This document shows, piece after piece, positions 50,306 to 62,916 of a stretch of DNA of 64,000 nucleotides. Numbering within the stretch: position 1 is the stretch's first letter; the number at the start of each line of letters is the position of its first letter. This stretch comes from Cocos nucifera (lineage: Eukaryota; Streptophyta; Magnoliopsida; Arecales; Arecaceae): assembly GCA_006176705.1 (NCBI GenBank), contig QRFJ01000021.1, positions 1,349,308 through 1,413,307 of the forward strand, written 5' to 3'. The notes below the pieces were generated by a model, which was not told the origin of the DNA, searched no databases, and worked only from the letters and a program-made list of their open reading frames with translations. Made by a program: the position numbers and the translations under genes.

Positions 50306-51539
50306 GTTTACTACAGTAGATATGGTAAAAGATGATGCTATAAATGGCATTTTACGATGCTAATAAGCATCGAAAATAAGATCCACGATATTTCAAAAAG
50401 CATCACGTATGTAAGAGTGGAGATGAAAAGTGCCAACGTTTTTTAAAAACATCGTAATATTTTCTAACGTTACTGTACAGCATCGTAAATTTAAATTTTA
50501 TCGATGCTTTTTAGCATCGACAATATGTTCTGTACTCTACTAAAATGCTTTTCGAAGCATCGCTGGTTAAGTTACTAGCGACGCTTATAAGCGTCGTTAA
50601 TCAGTTCTATTAACGATGCTTATAAGCATCATTATTTTTTTTAACAGAAAAAAAATATATATAAATTTTATATATAGAAAAATATAAAAATTTTTGCATA
50701 AAATTATATCAATTATTAAAATATAAACCTGTATAATCACCAACATTTACACCAAAAGCAAACATCAATAGCAAATTTAACCAAAAGATATTGTTTTATA
50801 TAAATAAAAATAAAGCACTAATCGTCCATTATAATCAAGAGTTCAACAAACTAAAAGCATACAAAAAAATATAAGACTATAATAAAAATAAAATGATGTC
50901 AATCTGCAGGCCGATGGTCGTTACTGCCTCCACGTGACGTGTCGCCGTCTCGATGGGTGCCTGATGTGTCAGAAGCCTATAAGAAACATATCAAAAGCTT
51001 GATTTACAAATCTATAAATAAAAATATATATATCATTAAATTAATATAAAAAAATATATTTAATAATATGTGTTTACCTGAGATGGGTCATACATCTCTA
51101 ACAAAGATGTAAGCTGATCAATCTGTCCCCTCATGGCCTACATCTCGGCATGGCTCTGTCGCATCTACTCCATCTCAACCGCACGACTCTATCTAATCTC
51201 TTATATCTTCATCTCTAGTTTGCAGACGCGTGAATCTTGAGCATCTACTGCAGTATGTTGCATATATCTACTCATCTCAGATAACTGAGTGGGAGTGACT
51301 CCTACTCCATAACCCCTCACTCGATCATAGCACTTTGGTCCTATCAACTCTATGAACACCTCGATCTTGATATGGCTCTACTATGTAGATGCTGCGGACT
51401 CGTCCTCATGCTCCGCAATGAGAGATGTAGCTCTCTCCTGTATTTATTTTGAAAACAAGAGTTATACATTAATAGCTAACAAAATTAAACTAAAATCATT
51501 GCATAAAATAGAATATTAATAATACCATACATATAAATC

Positions 51540-52460
51540 TCTCGACTCATCTCAAATAAAAGTACCATCTTGATGAGTATGAGTCATCTGGTAAAACTCC
51601 ATTTTACCGAATTTTCTTCCATGTTCATCCACCTATACAAATAATTTTAATTTCAAGCAAACAGTTATAATAATTTTTAAAAAAAATCAGTATCATGATA
51701 TAGACATGGTCCACGATACATAATGATATTAGTTATATAAATATTTTAATATAAAAATTATAAATTAATTATGAAAGTTTAAAGAATATACAAACTCTTG
51801 TCGGAGTCGTCCATAACTCTTCGACTTCGATATATGAGGAACAGACTGAGCTGCTCGTGCAACTCTACTAATAGCAGAATAAATTTGTAAAATAAAGTAA
51901 AGAAGGACACTATATGTATAATATATAATATACAATATAAATCAATATTTTTATAAAATATTTAAAAGAAAAGATAATGAACTAATAATATACATGTGCC
52001 CTCTCGGAGAACCAATAATGAACCAGCTCCATCCACTGATGAGGGGGTATATCAGGAGGACAATTTCTAGCAACCCCTCCTTTATCATATCCTGTCTCAT
52101 ATAGTCCCTCTTCAATTGTACTCTATATTCTTTCCATTTGTGATTGAGAGATTTCATTACAAAATCATGAGTGGATGAAGGAAGAACAAACTTGCTCTAC
52201 AAAAAAAAAGTTAAATGAAATAAATTATATAAGTGATTAATAATTAATATATAGTATGAACATCAGTTCATTACCTCTATAACTCGGAGGAGCTCAACTT
52301 TATATGTTAGAAGCATGTCATTCCATTTTGTATAGCCCAATGGACATAGCTGAGGCCTCCGAGCAATAGTCCCTAAAACTAAAGTCAATAAATAGATAGC
52401 TTTTTTAACTGGCTGACCTAGCTGATTGCACTCCACAATAATTCTCTCATCCTCACGCAT
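51540..52460 (-). pseudogene. CACTA plant transposase (Ptta/En/Spm, Transposase_24-like) remnant
   Basis: Minus-strand pieces in order match the Ptta/En/Spm-type transposase: a GQPVKKAIYLLTLVLGTIAR block at about 52430-52370, then SLNHKWKEYRVQLKRDYM (52140-52090), a short WSWF block at about 52030, ISKSKSYGRLRQE (51835-51800) and VDEHGRKFGKMEFYQMTHTH (51640-51580). They are separated by likely introns. An internal stop follows the last block (TTTATTTGA) and another follows the WSWF block. Protein from this copy would be truncated. The assignment rests on motif order remembered from the family. Confidence 0.7.
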
Positions 52461-52599
52461 CTACCACACATCTTGTACTACTGACTGACCTAGCTAAGGT
52501 CTCATCATTAGATGTATGTATAGGCTCCTCAACATGCATACGTTCTATATGTGTACATCCATCAAACATCCCAACTATTTCATATATACTACTGGGTTC

Positions 52600-52985
52600 T
52601 CCTAAATTTTGAACACTAAGTCCAAAAGCATCTGTGATCAAACCTCTTATATCATCATCTCTTACAGAATTATCTTGTAAGCTAGTGGATCCAAAATGAG
52701 TCAGGGGTTGGTTACATAATGATGGCAACATAGATTTTCTATGAAAAATCTAGTCGGTATAACCTCTTAAAAAATTATTCCATATCAAATATTCTTCAAC
52801 AATTTATAGATCTAAAAAAAACTATTTACACATTTTCGACATGGACATAAAATATTTCCACTCAAACTATTTTTCTCCATACCAAATTTAATGAAGTCAT
52901 GAACTCCATCTAAATATTCTTTACTATTCCTTAATTTATTTATCCAACTTTTATTTATTGTAGGATAAAAATGATCAAACTTGCA
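52600..52985 (-). pseudogene. CACTA transposase-associated N-terminal domain remnant
   Basis: The minus frame from about 52978 reads NKSWINKLRNSKEYLDGVHDF, a few linking residues, then ILCPCRKC. That is the transposase-associated domain found at the N-terminus of plant TnpD/TNP2 proteins. It continues as EYLIWNNFLRGYTD, then a TAG where a Trp is usual, then a DDDIRGLITDAFG-like segment near 52650. The large TNP2 catalytic domain that should follow is missing, so the element cannot supply its own transposase. Confidence 0.75.
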
Positions 52986-54189
52986 ACTTACCTAAAAATA
53001 TGAAAAGTTATACAATCTATATTAATGCAATGAGTAAAAAATATCAATCATTTCATAAAATCCAAAAAAATAATAGCTATTGTAATTCATTATAAAACTT
53101 GAAGACTCAAAAATACATTTAGATATGATATGATTTACATAATAAATGCTTGCTATCATCAACTAATAGGTAAAGAAGGTTCTATCCCATTCAGAAAATG
53201 CATTAATTCTATAAATCAATTACAGTAATCAACGATATGCAACAAGAGCCAAAAAAAAATTTGACAGTATTTTTCCTTCGTTCTTCCGTATAGAAAGAAT
53301 AAAAGAAAAATACCATCCAAAATTTTTTTCTGAACCCTTAGCATACCATTTGATTATTGTAATGATCTATAGAATTACTCACATTTTCTAAACTGTCCAT
53401 ACTGGACAATCAATTGATCAATGTACATAATTCTTTTATTTATATAAAAATAAATAAATATACGGATACAATAGAATATGTATATTAATCAAAAGATGAG
53501 TCTATGGTTCTATGCAATATAATTTAAAAAAAAATTAATTTATAATTAACATTTCCTGACATCTTTCATTGGCCTGAGCACATAGGGCTGGATGCCTTCG
53601 ATACTAACTGGGACCAAAGATCTGAGCATGCAAGGTCGAGACCCAAGTCTCGTGCATGTTAATTAAATATTGTGCACTGTATCATAAACTTTTAACAACT
53701 CAGTTAGATAATTATCCGATGGCAATCAAATAACAAAGAATCAACAAAATAAATTCTTAGGATTAGCTTGCATCCTAACCAAATCATTGTCAAATAAATC
53801 ATTATTAAAGGCTCAAAGGACCAACAAAATTAATCTTTCTAAGTCATTCAAAATTTTTATATACAAGAAAATAAGCAATCTCTTTCCTAAAATCAGTATA
53901 GCCATAAAAAATGAAGGCATCACAATCAAATCTAAAAATAATTAAAATATTATCTAAATCCTCTAACTACTACGTACATTTTCAAATAATGCCATATATG
54001 AGAATAATCTTTTAATTTAAAAAATAAAATATTATTAGAGAAATGAATTACTTACAATGGACAATAATATGAGAAAATACTAGATGATATTGTTTTCGTC
54101 AAATACTTGCATTCAATAAAAAAATATGACAGTCAATAATTAATATATACTTTATCTATTTTAAATTATCTAAAATATATTTAAAAAAT

Positions 54190-54700
54190 AATTTTTAAAT
54201 TATATACCAAAGGTCGGAGAGTGAGGGATGCAGAGGAGCATCGGTGGCTGGAAGGGAGGCGGTGCAGTCAGGGAGCAAGGGGCCAAGGAGCATGGCCCGC
54301 TTGGAGGGTCGGGGATGGGTGTCAGCTGGGTCGGTGGCCGAATCGAGGGGCAGTGGGGTGCGGTGTCGGGGAGGAGGGCGATGTCGAGGAGGGGGATGGT
54401 GGGATGCGGCTGGGTTGGGGATGGGGACCGAACTAGTCTTTTGGGCTTGTGCAGACGGCCATCGAGATGGGAGGAGGGCCGATGGGGTGGTCTCGAAGGG
54501 CGGAGGGTGGATGACGTATGGCGTGGACGGACGGCAATAGAGGGGAGTGGTGGTGGGTGCGGCATGGATGGTAGGTGCGGCACCGACGATGGAGAATCGA
54601 CGAAGATGGAGGTCGAGAGTGGGAAGGAAATTAGGGCATGGGGGAACGGAAGAAAAGGGTGGGGGGCGATAGTGGATAGATTAGGACACGGAAGAATCGG
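54190..54700. other. GC-rich segment near the right end of the CACTA element
   Basis: This ~500-bp G-rich island interrupts AT-rich transposon sequence. Frames are open on both strands (plus 54228-54734, minus 54200-54583), giving Gly/Arg/Trp-rich or Pro/His/Ser-rich products. No domain is recognisable. It could be the 5' exon of the CACTA gene or captured host DNA. Confidence 0.4.
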
Positions 54701-54894
54701 AGGTGGATTAAGCGAATTTAACGACGCTTTTTAGTATCGTTAAATAATAATGTAAAAAAAGCATCGGTAATTTCTTAATTTAACAATGCTTTTTCTAAAA
54801 GTGTCGATGTTGATAATGCTGAAATTTTACGATACTTTTTAAAAGCATCGGTAGGTCAAAATGATCGTTAATTTTATATTTTTCTGTAGTGGTT

Positions 54895-56735
54895 GCTTGT
54901 ATTTATGAAAAAATTAACTCTAGTAACAATTATTCTGACCTTACCGATTTGAAAGATTCTAAATTTTGATAAATCATACGAAAAAAATATTCGTTTGAGA
55001 ATCGCACAAACTTGAGTTAGTTAATTTTTGCTTTTTAAAATTATTTTTTTTAAAAAAAAGGACCGACTGGCTCCTACTGTTTTAATTTTATCAGAATATT
55101 TATGGTGAAATGATAATTATTTTCTAAACATATGATGTGATAATTCTCTCCCTAAAATCGAAACCCGTCAAACGACCGTTTTCTTAACGAACTATTGTTT
55201 CTTCCAGGCGCGCTGCCTCATGCGAAGGAACCTTCGCCCGAAAGGTTTCCGTGTGAAATATTTTATGCTGTTCTTGGAATGTTTGATAAGACACGTGTAC
55301 CACCTTCGAACGTGGAAACTTCCGACGGAGGACATCTCCCCTCGGTGCACAGCTGTCAATAGTCTGTAAAAAAGCTACGATGATGAAGCCGCCATCATAA
55401 AGTTACAACGGCCAAAATTTGGTTTCAGAACTATGTTGATTTATTACGACCAGTAAACTTGCTATCAAATATTTCATAGATAATACTAGAAAAATGGGTA
55501 ATCTGTGCATAAGCTTGGGATGCAAGAAAATATAAAGAATATATATAGACATGTTGCGTTTCCAGGAAAAATATATATATATATATATATGATGCAATGA
55601 TGCATTAATTTATGGTGTTTGAATATTGCAGTCTACGCCGTGGAGGAATTAGTTTGGAAACTTCCTTGCATAGCGTTACGATCTCTGTGCATGATAGCAT
55701 GGGTAGTCAAGTGGCGTGCCATTTCTTGAACTGCAGGATACCATGGCACTTTGTGATTGAGCATGTGATCGAATTGAAGATGGCATAAGAAATATAATTT
55801 GCACGTGCAATAAATGAAAGAAGAATGATTGGTAAATATAGGTGCAAGAGATATGGGAATGGGTTACATACGACTGGCATCCACTTGTGGACTCCCCAAC
55901 TTTTGAAAGATTCCGTTTGATTGGAGTATTGGACTAGGGTCCTGTTGGGCAGCCCATATGATGAATAAATCCCTTCGGTAGTAGGATGTCACATGAAAGG
56001 AACAGCCATGGCAGGGGAGAATCTTAGACTACGTTTAGTTCATTGCATAGAGCCCTGGAATGGAATTGGAATTCCAATTTTGGTCCCATGGTACAGCAAT
56101 AAAGAGATGGGATCGTATTCTACTAGGGGTCATGATCCCTTTATTTGAAGATCAGGCTGGAGATGGGATCGGACCTCCCCATGACCCATCGAGCCAGTAT
56201 AGGGTTAGTTTCGGACCTGCTCCAAGAAGAGTTGGATCAAGTTGATCCTTTCGGAGCGTGGAATGAACGCAGCTCGAAGATTGACCCAACAATAAGCCTG
56301 GTTCAAGGCCCAACATAAGCTTACCTCTCCCCTTCTCTCTCTCAATCTCCCCCTCCCTTCTGATCTCATTTCCCCCTCTCACCCCCTCGCAATCTATCTC
56401 TCCTCTCTCTCTCTCTCTCTCCTCTCACGCTCCGTCTCTTTTTGCATCGGAGAAGAGGCTCAGGTTTGATCCAAGCCTAATCAGCTTTCAGGCGAAGCTT
56501 GGATTTCGGCTCAAATGGAAATTTTGAAAAAATCGAGCCTCGTATGGTTCGAAGCTTGACATTTTTGTGAGACTTGGGCTATATAGAAACCCAACTCAGT
56601 CCGACTTGATTCTAGCCCTATTTGAAGGAGCGGGAATTCCACTCTTAGAGTAATCATTTCCATGAAAATAAGAATGATGATATATTTGGTAATAAACTAA
56701 TTAACAATGTTTATGGTGTAAAATAGCGGCAAAGA
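54895..56735. other. Intergenic region between the CACTA element and a LINE remnant
   Basis: No gene seen. There is a short (TA)n at 55568-55590 and a CT run at 56398-56420. At 56030-56700 a stretch starting ACTACGTTTAGTTCATTGC and ending near TTGGTAATAAACTAATTAA may be another decayed Tourist-like element. Confidence 0.4.
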
Positions 56736-56739
56736 ACAT

Positions 56740-58710
56740 ATTCTATACGAGTTAGGCATAAATTGTCTCAAGATGATCTTGTACAGTTTTGAAATGATAA
56801 CCGGTCTAAGCATCAACTTCAAAAAAGCCCAGCTAATTGGCTTAGGCACCAGTGAAGATTTAACTCACACTTTGACCTTAATGCTAGATTGCAAGGTCTC
56901 TACCCTTCCCACATACCTGGGTATTCCTCTTCGTCATTCCAAGCTGAGGAACGGCGACTAGTCTTTCCTTATTGATAAAATATCCAAGAAACTGAGTGGT
57001 TGGAAACAAAAAAAACTCTATCTCTTGCTCGCTATATTACCTTGACCAACTCAATTCTTAATGCTATACCAGTCTTCCGGATGTCAGTGACGAAACTTCC
57101 ATCCGTGGTCATATCGAAAATCAAACAACTTTGCAGACGATTTATTTCGGACAGCCACCAATCTAACAGTTACATCAAGCACTTGTTAAGATGGGACCAT
57201 ATTTGCAGACCAAGAAATTATGGAGGTTTTGTTGTTAAAAGCATCTCCATTCTGAACCAAACTCTTCTATTGAAATGGTAGTGGAGATCCATAAACCACC
57301 TATAAAACAGCGCGAGTTCTCTACCGTGCACAGTGCATCATCTATCAACTGCACATGGCGCATATGTGGTGCACAGTGCATCATCTATCGACTGTACATG
57401 GCCACACGCAATCGGTGTGCATCTGCATGCGACCGTCCATCACATGATGGACGAGGCAAGCTGTGCACCGCATGGTGCAGTAGAGAATCTGCACAGTCCA
57501 TAAAAATCCTAGTGCCTTCTTATTAAAAACTTATATTACAAAAGAACACCTCTTCTAGGAACATTAAGACTTTTGTTAAGAACTTTATTGCCCTTCTGGA
57601 AAGACGTGCTAAACCTATCAAGTTTATTTAAAAGAATGGAATTCCCTGCGATACTTAAAAAGTACCATAGGATGCTGTGGATGGTTGGATGCCATCCATT
57701 TTGCGATGAATGGTTGCCCGAATTATCTAAATATTCTTAGGATTTATAAATTCTCTATTTTTTTAGTATTTAATACATGTGGAGTCGCTCATCTTATGAT
57801 GGACCATGTTTTACTATGTACCAGTACTTTATGAGTATCGTAGAGGATCCGTTCTCTTATTTAAACCCTGGTTCAGTCCAAAAGTTGGTAATGATAATGC
57901 CATTCTCTTCTAGTACGATCATTGGATTGGAAACTGTGAATTAAAATGCTTGTTCCCCAATCTGTTCTTCTTTGCTAGGAATCAAAATTGTTCAGTTAAT
58001 CACTTTCTTAAGAAGACGCTTTTTCAATCATCCTTTAGACACCCAATGAGTACTTTGGCGTAAACAAAGCTTCAGCATCTACTGCCTCTCCTTCAAACTG
58101 TATCTCTCCTCTAAACAAGATTTATGGCTTTGGAAGTAGAGCACAAATGGTCTCTTCCGAGTAAATTCTTGTTATAACTTCTTTATGCATGGTGGAATCA
58201 TCTCACATATTGGCAGAGGCTTTTGGAACCTTCTAATTCCGGAGGAAGCAAAACTCTTCTTCTGGCTTTGCTGTCACGACAAAGTCCTGACGAGAAAAAA
58301 ATTGCTCAAAAGAGGCCTAAATATATATAGGAGTTGCCCTCTTTGTGATGAACATGGAGAATTTATAAACCATCTCTTAATGCAGTGTAAATTCTCCATT
58401 GCATTCTAGCATCTCATACTCTCCAATCTCAATGTCCCCGAGTTCCCATCATCTATCACCAAAGTTCGGAACTTGTGGAGGCATTCCCATCCTGTTAAAA
58501 TAAAGTTTTCAGTCTTAAAATATCTTCTCATAACTTTTGTATGGTGCATCCGGAAAGAACGCAACCTCCGAGTCTTTTATTACCAAGCCAACGTGCCTCC
58601 CAGGATGGCAAGAAAAGCAGTCAATACATTTGTAAGCTGGGCATCGGTAGTCTTCCATCCAAACGTTAAACTCTTGATCTCCCAGCTTCCACAGATTATA
58701 GAGTAGCTGA
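56740..58710 (+). pseudogene. L1-type LINE reverse transcriptase remnant (5'-truncated)
   Basis: Plus-strand pieces follow the order of a plant LINE ORF2 C-terminal half. First comes FEMITGLSINFKKAQLIGLG and LPTYLGIPLRHSKL (56790-56950). After a frameshift come SLARYITLTNSILNAIPVF, then ISKIKQLCRRF and NYGGFVVKSI (57000-57270). At 58200-58400 a zinc-finger-type reverse transcriptase block reads IPEEAKLFFWLCCHDKVLTR and CPLCDEHGEFINHLLMQCKF. Several stops and shifts make it non-functional. The catalytic FADD region is absent, so the copy was 5'-truncated. I did not find a clear poly-A tail or target duplication. Confidence 0.85.
57308..57496. mobile_element. Small MITE nested in the LINE remnant, possibly Mutator-type
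   Basis: The ~189-bp insert begins CAGCGCGAGTTCTCTACCG and ends GCAGTAGAGAATCTGCACAG, inverted ends matching at 13 of 19 positions. Flanks CCTATAAAA and TCCATAAAA agree at 7 of 9 bases, consistent with a 9-bp target duplication. The interior contains GTGCATCATCTATCnACTG twice. It interrupts the reading frame of the LINE. Confidence 0.55.
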
Positions 58711-60708
58711 TGGGTGTGCTTATCCTAAAAACAAATGGCTTCTACGCTCTGGGCTTCGAAAGAACGTCCTTTTCTCATCGCATTCTAACATGACTGAGTT
58801 TCATCCCTAGGACTTCCCTCTCAATTGTACCCATGTACATTGCTCTGTTAAATTCTCACGATCAAAGCTTGTTTCCGGGTGCAGACGAGAATTTTTCTTG
58901 CAGCATCTTTCTTATTATTTCTCGTACAAGTCTACTCAGATCAGAAAGCAATTTCAATCAATTTTATGATACATGACATCATCTCATTGTAGTTAATGGG
59001 ATGGCCACATGAGCCCAAAAAGCATAATGTAGCTTTTTCAGTAAAAAATTTTTTCCCTCCTTACACTCCTTTTACTAAGTTTTGTAAATACCGCCTTAAA
59101 TTAATATAACAACTAGGCGAAAGGTACATAGTAATTAGAAAAATATAATTTGATTTTTATATTTACATATTACAGTATGTAGTTTTATGTGCTATATGTA
59201 GAATCATCGCTCATCATTACCATCAGAGCTTTTTTTTTTTTTTTTTTGCTACCGGTGATATGTCACTATCGTCATTTGCCAAATTTGATTCGACAATATC
59301 TACTTCTTGTTATAATTATATGGAGGCTATCTTAGTTAATGATTTTTTATTTTTAAAATTCTATTAGAAAAAAAATAAAGTAGTAAGAGAAATTATTTAT
59401 TTAGTTGTAGAAGTATTTTTTATTTGGAGATGTGATAAAGATTTTTAAGATTTTATTTATCTCACTATGCTTGGCGACAATTGAAGTTCTTTGATGTTCT
59501 CTCCTAAGCCATACATCATCTCCTATAACGTAATTTTGATTTATAATGAGTGCTTTAATATTATTTTTTAAAACTATAGGAGCGAAAATTATTTACTTCA
59601 GTTAAGTTGTTAATTTTATGATTATTTTTAAATTTCTCATCAGCTTCAATGTTTTCATTATAATATAATTTTGGAAGCCTTATTTGATTTTGTAATCGTT
59701 CAATTTTATGTCGAAGGCTATCTTTTTGTCCGAAAGGTCATAAACCTTGTGGAATCTTTATTAAATTAATATCATGCTGCTTTGAAAGTTTTGAGATTAT
59801 GATATTCAACAAATTCTCAATATTTTTATTGAAAATGATCATGATCGTACTTTCTGAGTGGTTATCAACTTTTGCAATATCCTTATATCTTTGTTAATAA
59901 TAAGGTTTGTTAGTATTGTGACTTTATTTATGGTAAAAAAATAGTGAGTAATAGTCGATTTTGTTGAAAAATAAAGTAGATGGAATTATAGACCTCGGAA
60001 TTAGATAGCTAACTTGTGTATTGCATACTCTACATTCATATTTGCCAATTTGAGGGTGTTACCTTTCTTGTACAATTAGTGCAAAAGACAAAAATCCAAC
60101 CGAACTTTTTTTTAAGTGCAACAATGATTGCACCATGGAGAGAGTATCCTACATAAAAAGAGAATAGTAATATTTGTTAGAAACAGTTAGGTATTTAGAT
60201 TAGAAATATCTAAGCTTATTTTGTTTTCTGTTTTGTGATGCATGTCTTTTAATTACTGGATTAGAAAAAAAATTCAACATGTAAGAGAACATATATGTTT
60301 TTGTAAATGAAGAATAATCTATTTTTAATATGACTTTACGTGTACAATAAATAATCCACTATCAATAATTATTTAAACAATATTTATTTAAAAATATAGA
60401 CTTCTTTTATAAATATTCAACTTTAGTAGAGATAATAAAAACCTAATATTCTTGACCAAATATTTAAGACAACATTTTTCAATAGAAGCTAATATCATGC
60501 CCTTTAATCTTTCAACTGAGATTGTCAAAAAAAAAAAAAAAAACCTTTCAACTGAATGTATTAAATGATTTGAATGCCTCTCAAATACCATAGTTCAATT
60601 GCAGAGAAAATGAGAATACATACATCAACCAAGTTAGGGGTATGAACAACAACCAAAAATAAACCATCTATAGGAGAGAAAAAGGAAAAACTAAAATTTA
60701 ATATTAGG
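58711..60708. other. Intergenic AT-rich region
   Basis: The first ~400 bp may still be LINE 3' sequence. No open frame shows a recognisable motif. There are T tracts at 59229-59247 and A tracts at 60529-60543. Confidence 0.4.
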
Positions 60709-61042
60709 TGTTGGGGATAAATCGCGCTTCTACCGAAGTCCAGTTTGATGCTTAGCCTAATACAACTGATAATCATGGAAGAACTTCGATCGAAAATTCT
60801 TCTTCTAGTGGTCGGATCTCAACCGAACTCCTTCAGCGGTCGAACTTCTTTCGAATTTCTCCTTCAGTCAAATTCCTCCAAGAGCCAAACTTCTTCCGAA
60901 CTTCTCCTTCACTCGGATTCCTCTAGAAGCCAAACTCCTTTCGGACTTCTCCTTCAGTCGGATTCCTCCAGCAGATTACTTCCAGATTTCAGTTAGCATT
61001 CCTCCCGAATGATCACCTCTAGTCGTATTTTCTTTAGAAGTT

Positions 61043-62172
61043 TGTTGGGGATAAACTCCGCTCCCGTAGAAGTTCAGTCTAATGCTTAGCCTAATTCAAT
61101 TGGTAATTACGAAAAAGCTTCGATCGAAAATTCTTCCTCCAGCGGTCGGATCCCAGCCAAACTCCTTCGACGGTCGAACTCCTTTCGAATTTCTCCTTCA
61201 GTCAAATTCCTCCAGAAACCAAACTCTTTCCGGACTTCTCCTTCAGTCGGATTCCTTTAGGAGCCGAACTCCTTCTGGACTTTTTCTTCAGTTGGATTCC
61301 TCTGGGAGCCGAACTTCTTTCGGACTTCTTCTTCAATCGGATTCCTCCAGAAGTCGAACTCCTTCTGGACTTCTCCTTTCAGACTTCTTCTTCAGTCAGA
61401 TTCCTCTAGGAGCCAAACTCCTTTTGGACTTCTCCTTCAGTTGGTTTCTCTAAGAGCCGAACTCCTTCCGAACTTCTCCTTCAGTCGAGTTCCTCCAGTG
61501 GATTACTTTTAGATTTCAGCTAGCATTTCTTTCAGATGATCTTCTCTACCTGTATTTTCTTTAGGAGTCTGAACTCCTCTAAAATTGATATATGTCAAAG
61601 TTCTTCATCAACCAATATCTGCTTCCTTCGAACTTCGACTATTAAATTTCGATGAATAGGCACATCATGAGAGGCGACATCTCTCTCCATAACAAATCCC
61701 ATGCAGCTCCGAGCGGTCCACATCGGATGGTTATGACTGTCACTATTAGTCTGCGATAAGCGACATTCCTTTCTTCATAGCAAATTCCATGCAGTTCCGA
61801 GCGGCCCACTATTGGACGATTATGGCTATTACTATCAATCTGCTACAGACGACACCTCTTCCTCTCCATAACAAACCCTACACAGCTTCGAATGACCCAC
61901 TATCGGACGGTATGACTGTCACTATCATTCTGCTATAAAAAGCGATCCTCTAGATATGCTTTCTCTAAGCTCTCTTCTCCTTCTCGAAACTCTGCTGAAC
62001 TCTTTTCTGAGCACTCTATTTCTATTGGCCAGAAGAACTGATTTGATCGTCGAAGGATCCTACCGAAGCCACCACCACCGACTCCGAACGAAACTTTATT
62101 TTGCAGGTCATCGATGGCGACCTCTTCTTCAGCTCCAGCTCGATCTGACGTCAATCAGATTTTGCACCAACA
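61043..62172 (+). mobile_element. Solo LTR of the same family nested inside the Gypsy left LTR
   Basis: This 1130-bp LTR has clean ends, TGTTGGGG and CACCAACA, with the TGTTGG/CCAACA inverted pair. It is flanked by AAGTT (61038-61042) and GAGTT (62173-62177), a 5-bp target duplication with one change. Joining the outer sequence across it restores the order seen in the inner LTR (TTTCTTTAGnAGTnnGAACTCC). No internal region remains, so it arose by LTR-LTR recombination after insertion. It holds about eight 45-bp units, three ~90-bp units and a TATAAAAAG box at 61934. Confidence 0.85.
61675..61935. repeat. ~90-bp tandem repeat in the nested LTR, three units
   Basis: Units begin near 61682, 61773 and 61858 with CTCTCCATAACAAATCCCA-like sequence, followed by CGAGCGGTCCACnATCGGA and GACTGTCACTATCA. 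The outer LTR also has three units (near 62288, 62378 and 62468). The solo LTR at 5531-7357 has only one, near 7028. The array sits just upstream of the TATA-like box. Confidence 0.8.
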
Positions 62173-62916
62173 GAGTTCGAACTCCTCTGAAATTAATATA
62201 TGTCAAAGTTCTTCATCAACCAACACATGCTTCCTCCAAACATTGACTATTAAATCTCGACGAACGGACACATCACGAGAGATGACACCTCTCTCTCCAT
62301 AGCAAATCTCACGCAGTCTCGAGCGATCCACTATCGGACGATTATGGCTGTCACTATCAGTCTGCGATAGGTGACACCCCTCTCTCCATAGCAAACTTCA
62401 TGCGGTCTCGAGCGGCCCACTACCGAATGGTTATGACTGTCACTATCAGTCTGCTACAGACTACACCTCTTCTTCTCCATAACAAATCCCAAGCGGCCTC
62501 GAGCAGCCCACTACCGGATGGTATGGCTGTCACTATCAGTCCGCTATAAGCTCCGTCTATAAAAAGGGATCCTCCAAATATGCTTTCTCTAAGCTTTTTT
62601 CTTCTTTTCAAAACTCTGCCGAACTCTTTCCTGAGCACTTCATTTCTATTGATCAGAAGAGCTGACTTGATCGTCGAAAGATCCTGCCGAAGCCATCACC
62701 ACTGACTTCGGATGGAACTTTATTTTATAGGTCACCGACGGCGACCTCTTCCTTTGCTCCAGCTCAATCCGACGTCAGATTCTGCACCAATAGGATTGAC
62801 GCTAGAAGGAGGGCCCTCTATTTCTGAGGTATCCTTATTCTTAAAGAAATGCTCAGTCGACCCTATGGATCTTCTTCTCCAAGGTCCATCTCCATCCTCT
62901 TTCTCAATCCCAGGAA

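Larger units (their letters stand above)
50309..54891 (-). mobile_element. CACTA (En/Spm) DNA transposon, complete ends, decayed coding region
   Basis: The right end, read inward, is CACTACAGAAAAATATAAAA. The left end is TACTACAGTAGATATGG, with the first C mutated to T. Both are flanked by GTT (50306-50308 and 54892-54894), the expected 3-bp target duplication. Subterminal repeats of the kind AACGATGCTTATAAGCATCG, TTTTTAGCATCG and AAAAGCATCGGTA fill the first ~330 and last ~180 bp, as CACTA elements require for transposase binding. Coding remnants run on the minus strand. The 4.6-kb length is short for an autonomous CACTA element. Confidence 0.9.

Noticed and set aside
54228..54734. 168-aa plus-strand open frame in the CACTA element
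   Set aside because: Low-complexity Gly/Arg/Trp-rich translation antisense to the transposon genes, with no recognisable domain.
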